Part shown: positions 33,310-43,202 of the stretch, piece after piece | Layout of the letters: each line of letters begins with the position of its first letter | Numbering within the stretch: the first letter of the stretch is position 1 | DNA from: Pseudazoarcus sp963975885 | Lineage (GTDB): Bacteria; Pseudomonadota; Gammaproteobacteria; Burkholderiales; Rhodocyclaceae | DNA: 64,000 nucleotides | Assembly: GCA_963975885.1 (NCBI GenBank) | Contig: CAXBIS010000016.1 | Span: forward strand, 27,136-91,135 | Reading direction: 5' to 3' | Notes under the pieces: generated by a model | What the model was told of the DNA's origin: nothing | The model's input: the letters and a program-made list of their open reading frames with translations, nothing else | Database searches by the model: none | Position numbers and translations under genes: made by a program

Positions 33310-34205
33310 GGCTGGAACTCCCGGGTGGGCTGGCGGCCGAGCAGATAGTCGCGCGGACTGTCCTCGAGCTGGCGGGTGATGGTGCGCAGCGAGGCCAGCG
33401 TCGCGCGCAGTTCGGCCATGGCCGGGCCGACGTCGGCCAGCCCGCGCAACCCGCCTTCGACATTGCCGCGGTTGTCACGCACGATGGATTCGATCTCGCC
33501 GACCGTGCGCTCGACCGCGTTCATCGCCCGCGACGCGCTGGCCAGCGTGTCGCCCAGTTCCCCGTCGACCAGCCGGTGAGTCGACGCGATCAGGCGGTTG
33601 GCGTCGTCGAGCATCGTGGCCAGTTCGTCGCGGCGCCCGGCCAGCGAGTCGCTCACCAGCCGCAGGTTGTGCACCGTCGCGGACAGGTCGTCGACGGTCT
33701 GCGGCGACAGGGCCTCGCGTGCGCGGATCAGCAGTTCGTTGACGTTGAGCATCACGTCTTCGCCGTCGGCCAGTAGCCGGCTCAGCGGCGAGGGGGTGGC
33801 GACGATCACCGGCACCTTGTCGTGGTCTGACAGCAGCGGCGGGCTGTCCGGGTCGTCGCCGCTGGTCAGGCGGATGATCGACAGCCCGGTGATGCCCGCC
33901 GGCACGAGACGCGCCTGGGTGTCGCCGCGCATCGGTGCGCTCGGGTCGATGCGCACGCGTGCGAAGACCCGGCGCGGGTCGGCGGGGTCGAGCCGCAGGC
34001 TCGCCACGTCGCCGATGCGGATGCCGTTGAATTCCACCGTGCTGCCGCGCGACAGGCCGGTGACCGGTTCGTGGAAGGCGATGTCGTAGAGCGCCTGGTC
34101 GCGCTCGGCGCCGCTCTGGCCCAGCCACAGCGCGAACAGCAGCGCGCCGATGGCCGCGGCCAGCGTGAACAGGCCGATCAGCACGTGATGCGCACGGGTT
34201 TCCAT
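33306..34205 (-). CDS. MlaD-type MCE domain protein
   Basis: 299 residues: an N-terminal membrane helix (HHVLIGLFTLAAAIGALLFALWLG), an MCE domain near residues 38-115 (EPVTGLSRGSTVEFNGIRIGDVASL and GITGLSIIRL) and a long helical region. It should be anchored in the inner membrane with the MCE ring in the periplasm, passing lipids to or from the outer membrane. It begins directly after the ATPase stop. Confidence 0.92.
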   Translation of the reverse strand: METRAHHVLIGLFTLAAAIGALLFALWLGQSGAERDQALYDIAFHEPVTGLSRGSTVEFNGIRIGDVASLRLDPADPRRVFARVRIDPSAPMRGDTQARLVPAGITGLSIIRLTSGDDPDSPPLLSDHDKVPVIVATPSPLSRLLADGEDVMLNVNELLIRAREALSPQTVDDLSATVHNLRLVSDSLAGRRDELATMLDDANRLIASTHRLVDGELGDTLASASRAMNAVERTVGEIESIVRDNRGNVEGGLRGLADVGPAMAELRATLASLRTITRQLEDSPRDYLLGRQPTREFQP

Positions 34206-34991
34206 TCAGTTGCCCTCCGTGACGGATGCGGTGGCCGCGGCGCGACCACGCGGGCCGCGGAAATAGTCGCGTACCCAGGCGTCGTCGCTTTGTGCGACGG
34301 TGGCCAGGTCGGCGTTCAGGATGACACGGCGGCGCGCGAGTACCGCGACACGATCGGTGATCGCGTACAGCGTGTCCAGATCGTGCGTGACGACGAAGAC
34401 CGTCAGGCCGAGCGCGTCGCGCAGCGTCGCGATCAGCCGGTCGAAGGCGGCCGCGCCGATCGGGTCCAGCCCGGCGGTGGGTTCGTCGAGGAACAGGATA
34501 TCCGGATCGAGCGCCAGCGCGCGCGCCAGCGCGGCGCGTTTGACCATGCCGCCGGACAGCTCGGCCGGCAGGCGCGCGCCGGCGTCGGCCGGCAGGCCGG
34601 CCAGCGCGATCTTGAGCGCGGCCAGCGGCGCCGCCTCGTCGCGCGTGAGCCCGGCATGCTCGAGCAGCGGCAGGGCGACGTTCTCGGCCACCGTCAGCGA
34701 CGAGAACAGCGCACCACGCTGGAACAGCACGCCGAAGCGTCGCTCGACGCGGCTGCGCTCGCGCGGCGCCAGCGTGGCCAGATCCTCGCCGAACACGCGC
34801 ACGCTGCCGCCCGCCGGCCGCTGCAGGCCGAGGATGGTGCGCAACAGTACCGACTTGCCGGTGCCCGAGCCGCCGACCACGCCGAGGATCTCGCCGCGCC
34901 GCACATCGAGGTCCAGCCCCTCATGCACCACGAGGCTGCCGAAGCGCGTGACCAGGCCGCGCACCTCGACGACGTTATCCGGCGCGCTCAC
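34206..34991 (-). CDS. MlaF-type ABC transporter ATPase
   Basis: 261 residues with Walker A GGSGTGKSVLL, LSGGMVKRAALARAL signature and ILFLDEPTAGLDPIG Walker B. Provides energy for the MCE lipid transporter. The start is GTG at 34991, overlapping the TGA of the permease gene by four bases (GTGA); this gives the usual length and a normal N-terminus. Confidence 0.92.
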   Translation of the reverse strand: MSAPDNVVEVRGLVTRFGSLVVHEGLDLDVRRGEILGVVGGSGTGKSVLLRTILGLQRPAGGSVRVFGEDLATLAPRERSRVERRFGVLFQRGALFSSLTVAENVALPLLEHAGLTRDEAAPLAALKIALAGLPADAGARLPAELSGGMVKRAALARALALDPDILFLDEPTAGLDPIGAAAFDRLIATLRDALGLTVFVVTHDLDTLYAITDRVAVLARRRVILNADLATVAQSDDAWVRDYFRGPRGRAAATASVTEGN

Positions 34992-36109
34992 CAGCCCATC
35001 TCCATGCAGAACAGCGCGGCGATTGCGTCGACCACGATGACCACGAAGATCGACTGCACGACGGCCGATGTGGTGTGCTCGCCCACCGACTGTGCGCTGC
35101 CGCCGGCGCGAAAGCCCTCGTTGCAGCCGATCACCGCGATCAGAAAGGCGAACACCGGGGCCTTGGCCATGCCGATGAGAAAGTGGCGCAGCGCGACGTT
35201 GGTTTCGATCACCGACAGGAACATGGTCGGCGAGATGTCGAGCTTGAGCGCGCACACGATCATCCCGCCGGCCAGTCCCGAGATCATCGCGACGAAGGCG
35301 AGCACCGGCAGTGCGACGAGCAAGGCGAGCACGCGCGGCAGCACCAGCAGCTCGACCGGTGACAGGCCCAGCACGCGAATCGCGTCGACCTCTTCGTTGG
35401 CCCGCATCGAGCCGATCTGCGCGGCGAACGCGCTCGAGGTGCGCCCGGCGACGAGAATCGCCGCGAGCAGCACGCCGAATTCGCGCAGGAAGGAGTAGGC
35501 GACCAGATCGACGGTGTAGATGCTGGCGCCAAAGCCGGTCAGCACCGTCGCGCCGAGAAAGGCCACGACGGCGCCAACCAGAAAGGTCAGCAGCGCGACG
35601 ATGGGCAGCGCGTCCAGGCCGGTGCGCTCCAGATGTGCGACGAAGGACGTCATGCGCCAGCGCCCCGGGCGCGGCAGGATGCGCACGGCGGTCTCCAGAG
35701 TGAGACCGATGAGTGCGCAGATGCCGACGAAGTGATCGCGAAAGGCCAGGACCGTCTGACCGATGTGGGCGAGCACGTCGCCCGCGGAGTTGCTGCGTGG
35801 CACCTCGCTGGCGTGTACGTCGTGCTCGAGCGCGGACGCGACGGTCTCGATCAGGGCGCGACGCCGCTCGGGCAGCGGCGCGAGTGCCGCGTGCAGCTTC
35901 GCCTTGTCGATTGCAGCGCACAGCAGTCGCGCGCCGGCGGTGTCGAGCGCGCCGATGGCGTCGAGGTCTACATGTTCGGCGGCGCCGGCGCTGCGGCGCA
36001 GCGCGTCCCGTTCGCCATCGAGTGCGGCGTAGTGCGCAAGCGTCCAGTCGCCGGCGACATGCAGCACCTGGCCGCGCGCGTCACTGCGGCATTCGAAGTG
36101 CCCGCGCAT
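34988..36109 (-). CDS. MlaE-type permease with N-terminal STAS domain
   Basis: 373 residues. Residues 1-100 resemble a STAS domain (VLHVAGDWTLAHY, VDLDAIGALDTAGARLL). Residues about 115-373 are the MlaE permease with MRANEEVDAIRVLGLSPVELLVLPRVLA and the C-terminal FRAGGSAQSVGEHTTSAVVQSI. In the E. coli Mla system the STAS protein (MlaB) is separate; here it is fused. ATG 36109 is the start that begins the STAS domain; the longer frame runs into the 4.5S RNA region. First gene of the operon. Confidence 0.9.
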   Translation of the reverse strand: MRGHFECRSDARGQVLHVAGDWTLAHYAALDGERDALRRSAGAAEHVDLDAIGALDTAGARLLCAAIDKAKLHAALAPLPERRRALIETVASALEHDVHASEVPRSNSAGDVLAHIGQTVLAFRDHFVGICALIGLTLETAVRILPRPGRWRMTSFVAHLERTGLDALPIVALLTFLVGAVVAFLGATVLTGFGASIYTVDLVAYSFLREFGVLLAAILVAGRTSSAFAAQIGSMRANEEVDAIRVLGLSPVELLVLPRVLALLVALPVLAFVAMISGLAGGMIVCALKLDISPTMFLSVIETNVALRHFLIGMAKAPVFAFLIAVIGCNEGFRAGGSAQSVGEHTTSAVVQSIFVVIVVDAIAALFCMEMGW

Positions 36110-36282
36110 CAGCGGCTCCGGCCGGCTGGTGGCCGGGCGGACCTGTGGACCGTACGGGGCGATGCAAAGTGCTTCATGGAGGCATCGGGCTCTCGCCGTG
36201 GCGGAACGTCCGATGATACGCAACAAGGATGACAGGCCGAAGTGCCATCGCGCGAGCGCGGCTTGCTGATACAATCGGACCC

Positions 36283-36382
<100 letters not shown>

Positions 36383-36394
36383 CCTGAACATGTA

Positions 36395-36425
36395 ACGGGC
36401 GTCGCATTGCGCGACGCCCGTTTTT
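36395..36425 (+). terminator. Terminator of the SRP RNA gene
   Basis: Stem ACGGGCGTCGC / GCGACGCCCGT (11 bp) with a 5-base loop and a run of five T, 12 bases after the SRP RNA. It may also serve the converging ZIP gene. Confidence 0.88.
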
Positions 36426-36434
36426 CGTTTGCGC

Positions 36435-37322
36435 TCAGAGCAGCGTGTCGAGCAGCATCATCGTCACGAAGCCGATCAGCAGGCCGGCGGTGGCCAGGGT
36501 TTCGTGGCCGCGCCGGTGCGATTCCGGAATGATTTCGTGGCTCACCACGAAGAGCATTGCGCCGGCTGCCGCAGCCAGGCCCCAGGGCAGCAGGGCGGCC
36601 GATACCGCGACCATTACCGAGCCGACGATCGCGGCGAGCGGCTCGACCAGTCCGGACAGCACCGCCACGCCGAAGGCCAGCCCGCGGCCATAGCCTGCGG
36701 TGAGCAGGGCGATCGCGATGATCAGCCCTTCGGGCACGTTCTGCAGCGAGATGCCGGTGGCCACCGCCCGGCCGCTACCGGCCTCGCCCGCGGCAACGCC
36801 GATCGCCAGACCTTCCGGAATGTTGTGCACGGCGATCGCGAACACGAACAGCCACACCGCCGCAACGCTGCGCTCGCGCCCCGGCTGGTGGGTGTGGGGC
36901 AGACTGCGGTCGATCGCCAGCAGCGCCGCTGCGCCGATCGTCAGGCCCGCGGCGATGATCAGGGCCGCAACGCTGTCGCTGGCGCCCTGGGCGATGGCGG
37001 CGTCAAAACCCGGCAACAGCAGCGAGAACACGCTTGCGGCGAGCATCACGCCCGCGCCGAATCCGAGCAGTGCGCCCTGAGTTCCGACCGCGATGTTCCG
37101 CATGACCAGCACCGGCAGCGCGCCCAGGGCGGTCGCGGCGGCGGCCATGGTGCCCCCGGCGATGGCGTGGCGAACGCCGATGGGCAGCGTGCTGAACTGG
37201 CCGTACAGTTGCGTCGCGAGCAGAACGAGACCAGCCAGGGCAATCGCCCAGCCGCCAATCGCGCGCAGGAAGCCCGTCAGGCCGGCTCGCTGGTAGTGCA
37301 TGCGTGCGACTTCGGTGACCAT
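36435..37322 (-). CDS. ZIP-family divalent metal transporter
   Basis: 295 residues with about eight membrane helices. Helix IV carries HNIPEGLAIGVAAGE and helix V SLQNVPEGLIIAIALL, the ZIP metal-site motifs; the internal loop has HTHQPGRERS. Imports zinc or related metals. ATG 37322 follows GGAGGAGCTG; the longer frame upstream is unsupported. Exact metal cannot be told from sequence. Confidence 0.9.
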   Translation of the reverse strand: MVTEVARMHYQRAGLTGFLRAIGGWAIALAGLVLLATQLYGQFSTLPIGVRHAIAGGTMAAAATALGALPVLVMRNIAVGTQGALLGFGAGVMLAASVFSLLLPGFDAAIAQGASDSVAALIIAAGLTIGAAALLAIDRSLPHTHQPGRERSVAAVWLFVFAIAVHNIPEGLAIGVAAGEAGSGRAVATGISLQNVPEGLIIAIALLTAGYGRGLAFGVAVLSGLVEPLAAIVGSVMVAVSAALLPWGLAAAAGAMLFVVSHEIIPESHRRGHETLATAGLLIGFVTMMLLDTLL

Positions 37323-37427
37323 GTGCAGCTCCTCCAGCCATTTGTTCAGTACAAGTATCGGCCCTGCTGATCCATAGTTCCAATTGATGCTTGAAAGCAC
37401 TCCGATAGCTGAAAGACATCGATTGAC

Positions 37428-37450
37428 AAAAAAAGCCGCCCTCGGGCGGC
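37428..37450 (-). terminator. Terminator of cfa
   Basis: Minus strand GCCGCCC-GA-GGGCGGC (with a short loop) followed by seven T, about 20 bases past the cfa stop. Confidence 0.75.
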
Positions 37451-37471
37451 CAGGTGCGCGCGATGTAGTCG

Positions 37472-38677
37472 TCAGCGTGGACAGCGATAGCCGCCGGGCG
37501 TGCCCTTGGGCGACAGGACGAACTGCCAAAGTTGGGTGGTACGGGCGCGGAAGGTTCCGGCACAGGCCAGCAGGTAGTAGCGCCACATGCGATAGAAGCG
37601 CTCGCCGTAGCGATCGGAAAACTGTGGCCAGGCAGCCTCAAAGTTGGCGTGCCAGGCCATCAGTGTGCGGTCATAGTCGGCGCCGAAGTTGTGTACATCC
37701 TCGATGACGAAGAATTCCTCGGCTGCGTCGGCGATCTCGCCCATCGCCGGCAGGGCGCCGTTTGGAAAGATGTAGCGCTCGATCCACGGATCGGTTGGGA
37801 CGCCGCGACGGTTCTTGCCGATGGTGTGCAGTACGAACAGGCCGCCGTCGGCGAGCACGCGTCGCGCGGTTTCGAAATAGGTGCGGTAGTTCTTTTGGCC
37901 GACGTGCTCGAACATGCCGACCGAGGCGATGCGGTCGAAGCTGCCGTCGAGTTCGCGGTAGTCCTTGAGCAGGAAGTCGACCGGCAGGCCTTTACACAGG
38001 GCAGCGCCGTAGTCTGCCTGTTCCCTGGAGATTGTCACGCCGGAGCAGCGCGCCCCGTATTCACGTGCGGCGTAGCGCATCAGGCTGCCCCAGCCGCAAC
38101 CGATGTCGAGCAGTGTCATGCCGGGCGCGAGGCCGAGCTTGCGGCAGATCAGGTCGAGCTTGGCGGTCTGGGCGTCCTCGAGCGTCCGTGCCTCGGCCCA
38201 GTAGCCGCAGGTGTAGGCCATGTGACGGTCGAGCATGGCCTCGAAGAAATCGTTGCCGATGTCGTAGTGTTCCTGTCCCACCTGCCAGGCGCGGCGCATG
38301 TTCTGCAGGTTGAACAGCCGCGCGCGCAGGCCGGCGACGATCAGCGCGGTGTTGGCGACCTTCTCGTCCAGTTGGGCGGCGAGCACGCGTGCGAAGAACT
38401 CGTCGAGCCGGTCGCAATCCCACCACCCATCCATGTAGCTCTGGCCCAGGCCGAGGCTGCCGCGGGCGAGGATGCGCTCGGCCGTGTCAGGGTGATGGAA
38501 GCGCAGGTCCCAGGGACGGTCTCCGTCGATGCGAACATCGGCCTCGGCGAGCAGCTCCGCGACGGCGTCGAGCGCAAGACGGCTCTTGCGGCGCGGCGCG
38601 GCTGGGGCATGCGGCGGGATGCGCGAGCCCAGGGCGGGGCGGCGTTGCGAGATCTCTGCGCTGCTTGCCTGTTCCAT
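37472..38677 (-). CDS. cfa: Cyclopropane-fatty-acyl-phospholipid synthase
   Basis: 401 residues. Transfers a methylene from SAM to cis double bonds of membrane lipid acyl chains. An N-terminal domain (ILARGSLGLGQSYMDGWWDCD) precedes the methyltransferase fold with LDIGCGWGSLMRYAA (SAM site), GVTISREQADY, IASVGMFEHVGQKNY and ERYIFPNG. ATG 38677 follows GAGGAAG. Acts on the inner leaflet of the cytoplasmic membrane; usually induced in stationary phase. Confidence 0.96.
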   Translation of the reverse strand: MEQASSAEISQRRPALGSRIPPHAPAAPRRKSRLALDAVAELLAEADVRIDGDRPWDLRFHHPDTAERILARGSLGLGQSYMDGWWDCDRLDEFFARVLAAQLDEKVANTALIVAGLRARLFNLQNMRRAWQVGQEHYDIGNDFFEAMLDRHMAYTCGYWAEARTLEDAQTAKLDLICRKLGLAPGMTLLDIGCGWGSLMRYAAREYGARCSGVTISREQADYGAALCKGLPVDFLLKDYRELDGSFDRIASVGMFEHVGQKNYRTYFETARRVLADGGLFVLHTIGKNRRGVPTDPWIERYIFPNGALPAMGEIADAAEEFFVIEDVHNFGADYDRTLMAWHANFEAAWPQFSDRYGERFYRMWRYYLLACAGTFRARTTQLWQFVLSPKGTPGGYRCPR

Positions 38678-38928
38678 CGTCTTCCTCTTCTCCTTGTGCA
38701 GGTGAGAGGCCACGGCGGGCCGGGACTCGCGTCTGCCGCAGCGTTGCGGCAGGCATCGTGCTCGACTTTCTGGGTCGAACTATAGCCAGATCAGCTGGGG
38801 CGGGTAAACCCGAGTGTCGTGCGAAAGGGTGCAAACGTTGCGTCTGCGCACAACGCAAAACCGCCCCGGCCGGGCGAACCCGGTGCGGGGCGGAGAGATG
38901 ACGGGCCGCTGCGGCCCGTGAAGCGGCC

Positions 38929-41082
38929 TTACTGGAGGTCGAAGCGGTCAGCGTTCATGACCTTGGTCCAGGCAGCGACGAAGTCTCGCACGAACTTTTC
39001 CTTGCTGTCGTCCTGGGCGTAGACCTCGGCATAGGCGCGCAGGATGGAGTTCGAACCGAACACCAGGTCGACGCGGCTGGCCGTCCACTTCGCGGCGCCC
39101 GTCTTGCGGTCACGCAGCTCGTAGAGGTTCTTGCCGGTCGGCTCCCACTTGTAGGCCATGTCGGTGAGATTGACGAAAAAGTCGTTCGTCAGCGCGCCCA
39201 CGCGGTCGGTGAATACCCCGTGCTTGCTGCCACCGTGGTTGGTGTCGAGCACGCGCATGCCGCCGATCAGGACCGTCATCTCGGGTGCGGTCAGGCCCAT
39301 CAGCTGGGCGCGGTCGAGCAGCATCTCCTCCGGCTGCGGGATGTAGTCGTCCCGCTTGAGCCAGTTGCGGAAGCCGTCATGCACCGGCTCGAGCGGCTCG
39401 AAGGACTCGGCGTCGGTCTGCTCCTGGGTGGAATCGCCACGGCCCGGCGCGAAGGGCACCGGCACGTCGAAGCCGGCCGCCTTGATGGCCTGCTCGAGTC
39501 CGACGTTGCCGCCCAGCACGATCACGTCGGCCACGCTCGCGCCGGTCTCGGAGGCGATCTTCTCGTAAGCCGCCAGCACCTTGGCCAGACGCTGGGGCTC
39601 GTTGCCCTCCCAGTCCTTCTGGGGGGCCAGACGGATGCGCGCACCGTTGGCGCCGCCGCGCATGTCGGAGCCACGGAAGGTGCGTGCGCTGTCCCAGGCG
39701 GTACAGATCATGTCCGACTGGCTCAGGCCGGCCGCTGCGATCTTCGCCTTGACCGCATTGACGTCGTAGCTCTTGTTTCCGGCCGGTACCGGGTCCTGCC
39801 AGATCAGGTCTTCGGCCGGGACTTCGGGGCCGATGTAACGGACCTTCGGACCCATGTCGCGGTGGGTCAGCTTGAACCAGGCGCGGGCAAAGGTCTTGGC
39901 CAGGTAGTCCGGATCCTTGTAGAAGCGCTCGATGATCTTGCGGTACGCGGGGTCCATTTTCATGGCCATGTCCGCGTCGGTCATGATCGGGTTGCGGCGG
40001 ATCGACGGGTTCTCGGCGTCGACCGGCTTGTCCTCTTCCTTGATGTTGATCGGTTCCCACTGGAACGCACCGGCAGGACTCTTCTTCGACTCCCACTCGT
40101 AGTTGAGCAGCAGGTGCAGGTAGCCGTTGTCCCACTTCGTCGGGTTGGTGGTCCAGGCGCCTTCCAGGCCGCTGGTTACCGCGTCGGCACCAACGCCACG
40201 CTTGGTGTGGTTGTTCCAGCCCAGACCCTGCTCCTCGACATCGGCCGCCTCCGGCTCGGGGCCGAGCAACTCGGCGTCGCCGTTACCGTGACACTTGCCG
40301 ACGGTGTGGCCGCCTACGGTCAGCGCGGCGGTTTCCTCGTCATCCATGGCCATGCGCTTGAAGGTTTCGCGCACGTCATGTGCGGTCTTGAGCGGGTCGG
40401 GGTTGCCGTCCACACCCTGCGGGTTGACGTAAATGAGGCCCATCATCACGGCCGCGAGCGGGTTTTGCAGGTCGCGCTGGCCGGAGTAGCGGCTGTTGGG
40501 ATTGTCGGTGGGTGCCAGCCATTCCTTCTCGGAGCCCCAGTAGGTGTCCTTCTCGGGGTGCCAGATGTCCTCGCGGCCGAAGGCGAAGCCGAAGGTCTTC
40601 AGGCCCATCGACTCATACGCGACGTTGCCGGCGAGAATGATCAGGTCGGCCCACGAGAGCTTGTTGCCATACTTCTTCTTGATCGGCCACAGCAGGCGGC
40701 GCGCCTTGTCGAGGTTGGCGTTGTCGGGCCAGGAGTTGAGCGGAGCGAAACGCTGGTTGCCGGTGCCGCCGCCACCGCGACCATCGGCCATGCGGTAGGA
40801 GCCGGCCGCGTGCCACGCCATGCGGATCATCAGGCCGCCGTAGTGGCCCCAGTCGGCCGGCCACCAGTCCTGGCTGTCGGTCATCAGATCGGTGAGATCC
40901 TTCTTGAGCGCGGCGTAGTCGAGCTTCTTGACCTCTTCACGGTAGTCGAAGTCCTCGCCCAGCGGATTCGTCTTGGTGTCGTGCTGGTGCAGGATGTCGA
41001 GATTGAGCGTCTTCGGCCACCAGTCGGTCACCGAACGGGCGACCTCGGTGTTGCTGCCATGCATTACTGGACACTTGCTCAT
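38929..41082 (-). CDS. katG: Catalase-peroxidase
   Basis: 717 residues, full length with both duplicated halves. The distal haem site RMAWHAAGSYR contains the catalytic Arg, Trp and His; the Trp joins the Met-Tyr-Trp adduct with Tyr in GLIYVNPQG. The proximal His lies in GGHTVGKCHG. Degrades hydrogen peroxide in the cytoplasm. ATG 41082 (MSKCPVMHG) follows AAGGAGG. Not in an operon; commonly controlled by OxyR, but the regulator is not here. Confidence 0.98.
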   Translation of the reverse strand: MSKCPVMHGSNTEVARSVTDWWPKTLNLDILHQHDTKTNPLGEDFDYREEVKKLDYAALKKDLTDLMTDSQDWWPADWGHYGGLMIRMAWHAAGSYRMADGRGGGGTGNQRFAPLNSWPDNANLDKARRLLWPIKKKYGNKLSWADLIILAGNVAYESMGLKTFGFAFGREDIWHPEKDTYWGSEKEWLAPTDNPNSRYSGQRDLQNPLAAVMMGLIYVNPQGVDGNPDPLKTAHDVRETFKRMAMDDEETAALTVGGHTVGKCHGNGDAELLGPEPEAADVEEQGLGWNNHTKRGVGADAVTSGLEGAWTTNPTKWDNGYLHLLLNYEWESKKSPAGAFQWEPINIKEEDKPVDAENPSIRRNPIMTDADMAMKMDPAYRKIIERFYKDPDYLAKTFARAWFKLTHRDMGPKVRYIGPEVPAEDLIWQDPVPAGNKSYDVNAVKAKIAAAGLSQSDMICTAWDSARTFRGSDMRGGANGARIRLAPQKDWEGNEPQRLAKVLAAYEKIASETGASVADVIVLGGNVGLEQAIKAAGFDVPVPFAPGRGDSTQEQTDAESFEPLEPVHDGFRNWLKRDDYIPQPEEMLLDRAQLMGLTAPEMTVLIGGMRVLDTNHGGSKHGVFTDRVGALTNDFFVNLTDMAYKWEPTGKNLYELRDRKTGAAKWTASRVDLVFGSNSILRAYAEVYAQDDSKEKFVRDFVAAWTKVMNADRFDLQ

Positions 41083-41291
41083 GGTTGCTCCTCCTTGTTT
41101 TGCCCGGAGACGGCGAGGGCCGCTCGGACTGTCTCGGCGATTTCCGCGAGTACGGCACACAGCATAGCGAATGCCGTATTGCAGTCGGGTTTCATCGTCA
41201 ACGAGTTTGGCCGGCCGCGTTCGCGGCCGCCCCCCAACGGATCAAGCATAGGCCCGGAAAATCCATAGAGCTAATCGATGGTGTGAATCTG

Positions 41292-41311
41292 GATAATTGC
41301 TTTTTGTTATC
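41292..41311. promoter_or_regulatory. Inverted repeat in the katG-dnaX intergenic region
   Basis: GATAA-N10-TTATC lies about 210 bp upstream of the katG start and 55 bp before dnaX. It could be an operator, for instance for an OxyR-like dimer, but it does not match the full OxyR consensus. The rest of the 283-bp gap shows no gene. Confidence 0.25.
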
Positions 41312-41365
41312 GAGGACTGCGAAGGCACACCGGAGTTGGGGGCGCCCCTGCTAGAATCCGACGCC

Positions 41366-43174
41366 ATGAGCTATCAGGTCCTCGCGCGCAAATGGCGCCC
41401 GCTGTCCTTTGCCACACTGGTGGGGCAGGATCACGTCGTGCGCGCGCTGAGCCACGCGCTCGAGACCGGTCGCCTGCACCACGCCTGGCTGTTTACCGGC
41501 ACGCGCGGCGTGGGCAAGACGACGATCAGCCGAATTCTCGCCAAGGCACTCAATTGCGAGACCGGCGTCACGCCCGAGCCCTGCGGGCAATGCGAGGCCT
41601 GCCGCGCCATCGATGCCGACCGCTTCCCCGATTATGTCGAGATGGACGCCGCATCCAACCGCGGTGTCGACGACATGGCCGCGCTGCTCGACCGTGCCGT
41701 GTATGCGCCGGTACAGGGGCGCTACAAGGTGTACATGATCGACGAAGTGCACATGCTCACCGGCCATGCCTTCAACGCGATGCTCAAGACGCTCGAGGAG
41801 CCGCCCGAGCACGTCAAGTTCATCCTCGCGACCACCGACCCGCAGAAGATTCCGGTCACGGTGCTCAGCCGCTGCCTGCAGTTCAACCTCAAACAGATGT
41901 CGCCGGGCGCAATCGTAGATCACCTGGGCCGCATTCTCGGCGAGGAGGGCGTCGAGTTCGAACAGCCTGCGCTGGCGCATCTTGCGCGCGCGGCCAATGG
42001 TTCGATGCGTGATGCGCTGTCCCTGCTCGACCAGGCCATCGCCCACGGCGCCGGTCGGCTCGAGGAGGAGGGTGTGTCGCGCATGCTCGGCACGGTCGGT
42101 GACGACCATCTGTACGCACTGCTCGACGCGCTGGCGGCCGGCGACACGGCGCGCATGGTTGCGCTGGCCGAGGCGATGGAGGCGCGCAGCCTGTCATTCG
42201 ACGCCGGCCTGCAAGCCCTCGCGTCGCTGTTTCAGCGCATTGCGCTGGTACAGCTTGCGCCGGCGGCGATCGCCGATGAGGTCGAGCGTGCGCGTCTGGC
42301 CGAGCACGCCGCCCGTTTCGATGCCGAATTCGTCCAACTGGCCTACCAGATCGCGATCCACGGGCGCAGCGAACTGACGATGGCGCCCGACGAGGCCACC
42401 GGCTTCACGATGACCCTGCTGCGTCTGGCCGCCTTCCGGCCTGAACAGCCACCGCCGCTTGACGGCCCGCTGCCGGGCGTCGGTGGCGACGGGGTCGGGC
42501 GTGCCCGCCCGCTGCCTGAGGCGGCTTCGCCGGTAAAGCCGGCAGTTGCGTCAGCCCCGGTTGCGGCCGTGCCGGCGCGCACCGAGCCTGCAGCGATGGC
42601 GCCGGTGATCCGGCCGACGGCCGACGGCGCCCCCGAAGAAGCGCCGCCGTGGGAAGACGTTCCGCCAGCCTCGCCCGACGATCGGCCGGTGTCGGCGGAG
42701 GAGCGTTTCGCGAGTGATGCGCCCGAAGAGCGCAGCGCCAACCATGCGAACCGCGGCAACGATGTCGCCGGCGCGCTCGATGCGGCGCTTTCGGCCGGTG
42801 ACTGGCATGCGGTGCAGCGGATCCTGTCGCCGGGCGGTCTGGTGCGCGAACTGTGCCAGCACTGCGAATGGGTCGGTTTCGCCGACGATCGGCTCGATTT
42901 GCGCCTGGCCAATACTCACAAGCATCTGATCGAGGTCCACGCAGCGCTCGTCGAACGGCTCGGGGAACTCGTCTCGGAGCGCGCGGGGCGCAAGCTGCGC
43001 GTGCGCGTCGAGGTCGGCGCGATCGAGGGCGAAACCCCGGCTCAGCGCGCGAATGCCGAGCGGCAGGCGCGCCACGTCGCCGCGGTCGCTGCGCTCGAGA
43101 ACGATCCGTTCGTGGGCGAAATCATCGAACGCTTCGACGCGCGCTTCGTCGAAGAATCGGTCAGACCTCTTTGA
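41366..43174 (+). CDS. dnaX: DNA polymerase III subunits gamma/tau
   Basis: 602 residues. AAA+ clamp loader with YQVLARKWRPLSFATLVGQDHVV, Walker A GTRGVGKTT, zinc-binding CGQCEACRAI with the preceding Cys, Walker B YMIDEVHML and sensor ATTDPQKIPVTVLSRC. Residues about 375-470 are a Pro/Ala-rich linker and the C-terminus is the tau domain V. No A-rich slippery heptamer of the E. coli kind was seen in the linker, so gamma production is not evident. dnaX-ybaB-recR order is conserved. Confidence 0.96.
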   Translation: MSYQVLARKWRPLSFATLVGQDHVVRALSHALETGRLHHAWLFTGTRGVGKTTISRILAKALNCETGVTPEPCGQCEACRAIDADRFPDYVEMDAASNRGVDDMAALLDRAVYAPVQGRYKVYMIDEVHMLTGHAFNAMLKTLEEPPEHVKFILATTDPQKIPVTVLSRCLQFNLKQMSPGAIVDHLGRILGEEGVEFEQPALAHLARAANGSMRDALSLLDQAIAHGAGRLEEEGVSRMLGTVGDDHLYALLDALAAGDTARMVALAEAMEARSLSFDAGLQALASLFQRIALVQLAPAAIADEVERARLAEHAARFDAEFVQLAYQIAIHGRSELTMAPDEATGFTMTLLRLAAFRPEQPPPLDGPLPGVGGDGVGRARPLPEAASPVKPAVASAPVAAVPARTEPAAMAPVIRPTADGAPEEAPPWEDVPPASPDDRPVSAEERFASDAPEERSANHANRGNDVAGALDAALSAGDWHAVQRILSPGGLVRELCQHCEWVGFADDRLDLRLANTHKHLIEVHAALVERLGELVSERAGRKLRVRVEVGAIEGETPAQRANAERQARHVAAVAALENDPFVGEIIERFDARFVEESVRPL

Positions 43175-43202
43175 ATCCATCCCCTACGCGGAGAACAAGC
43201 AA

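Noticed and set aside
41366..43174. Programmed frameshift in dnaX producing gamma
   Set aside because: No A-rich slippery heptamer was seen in the linker region, so no support in the sequence.
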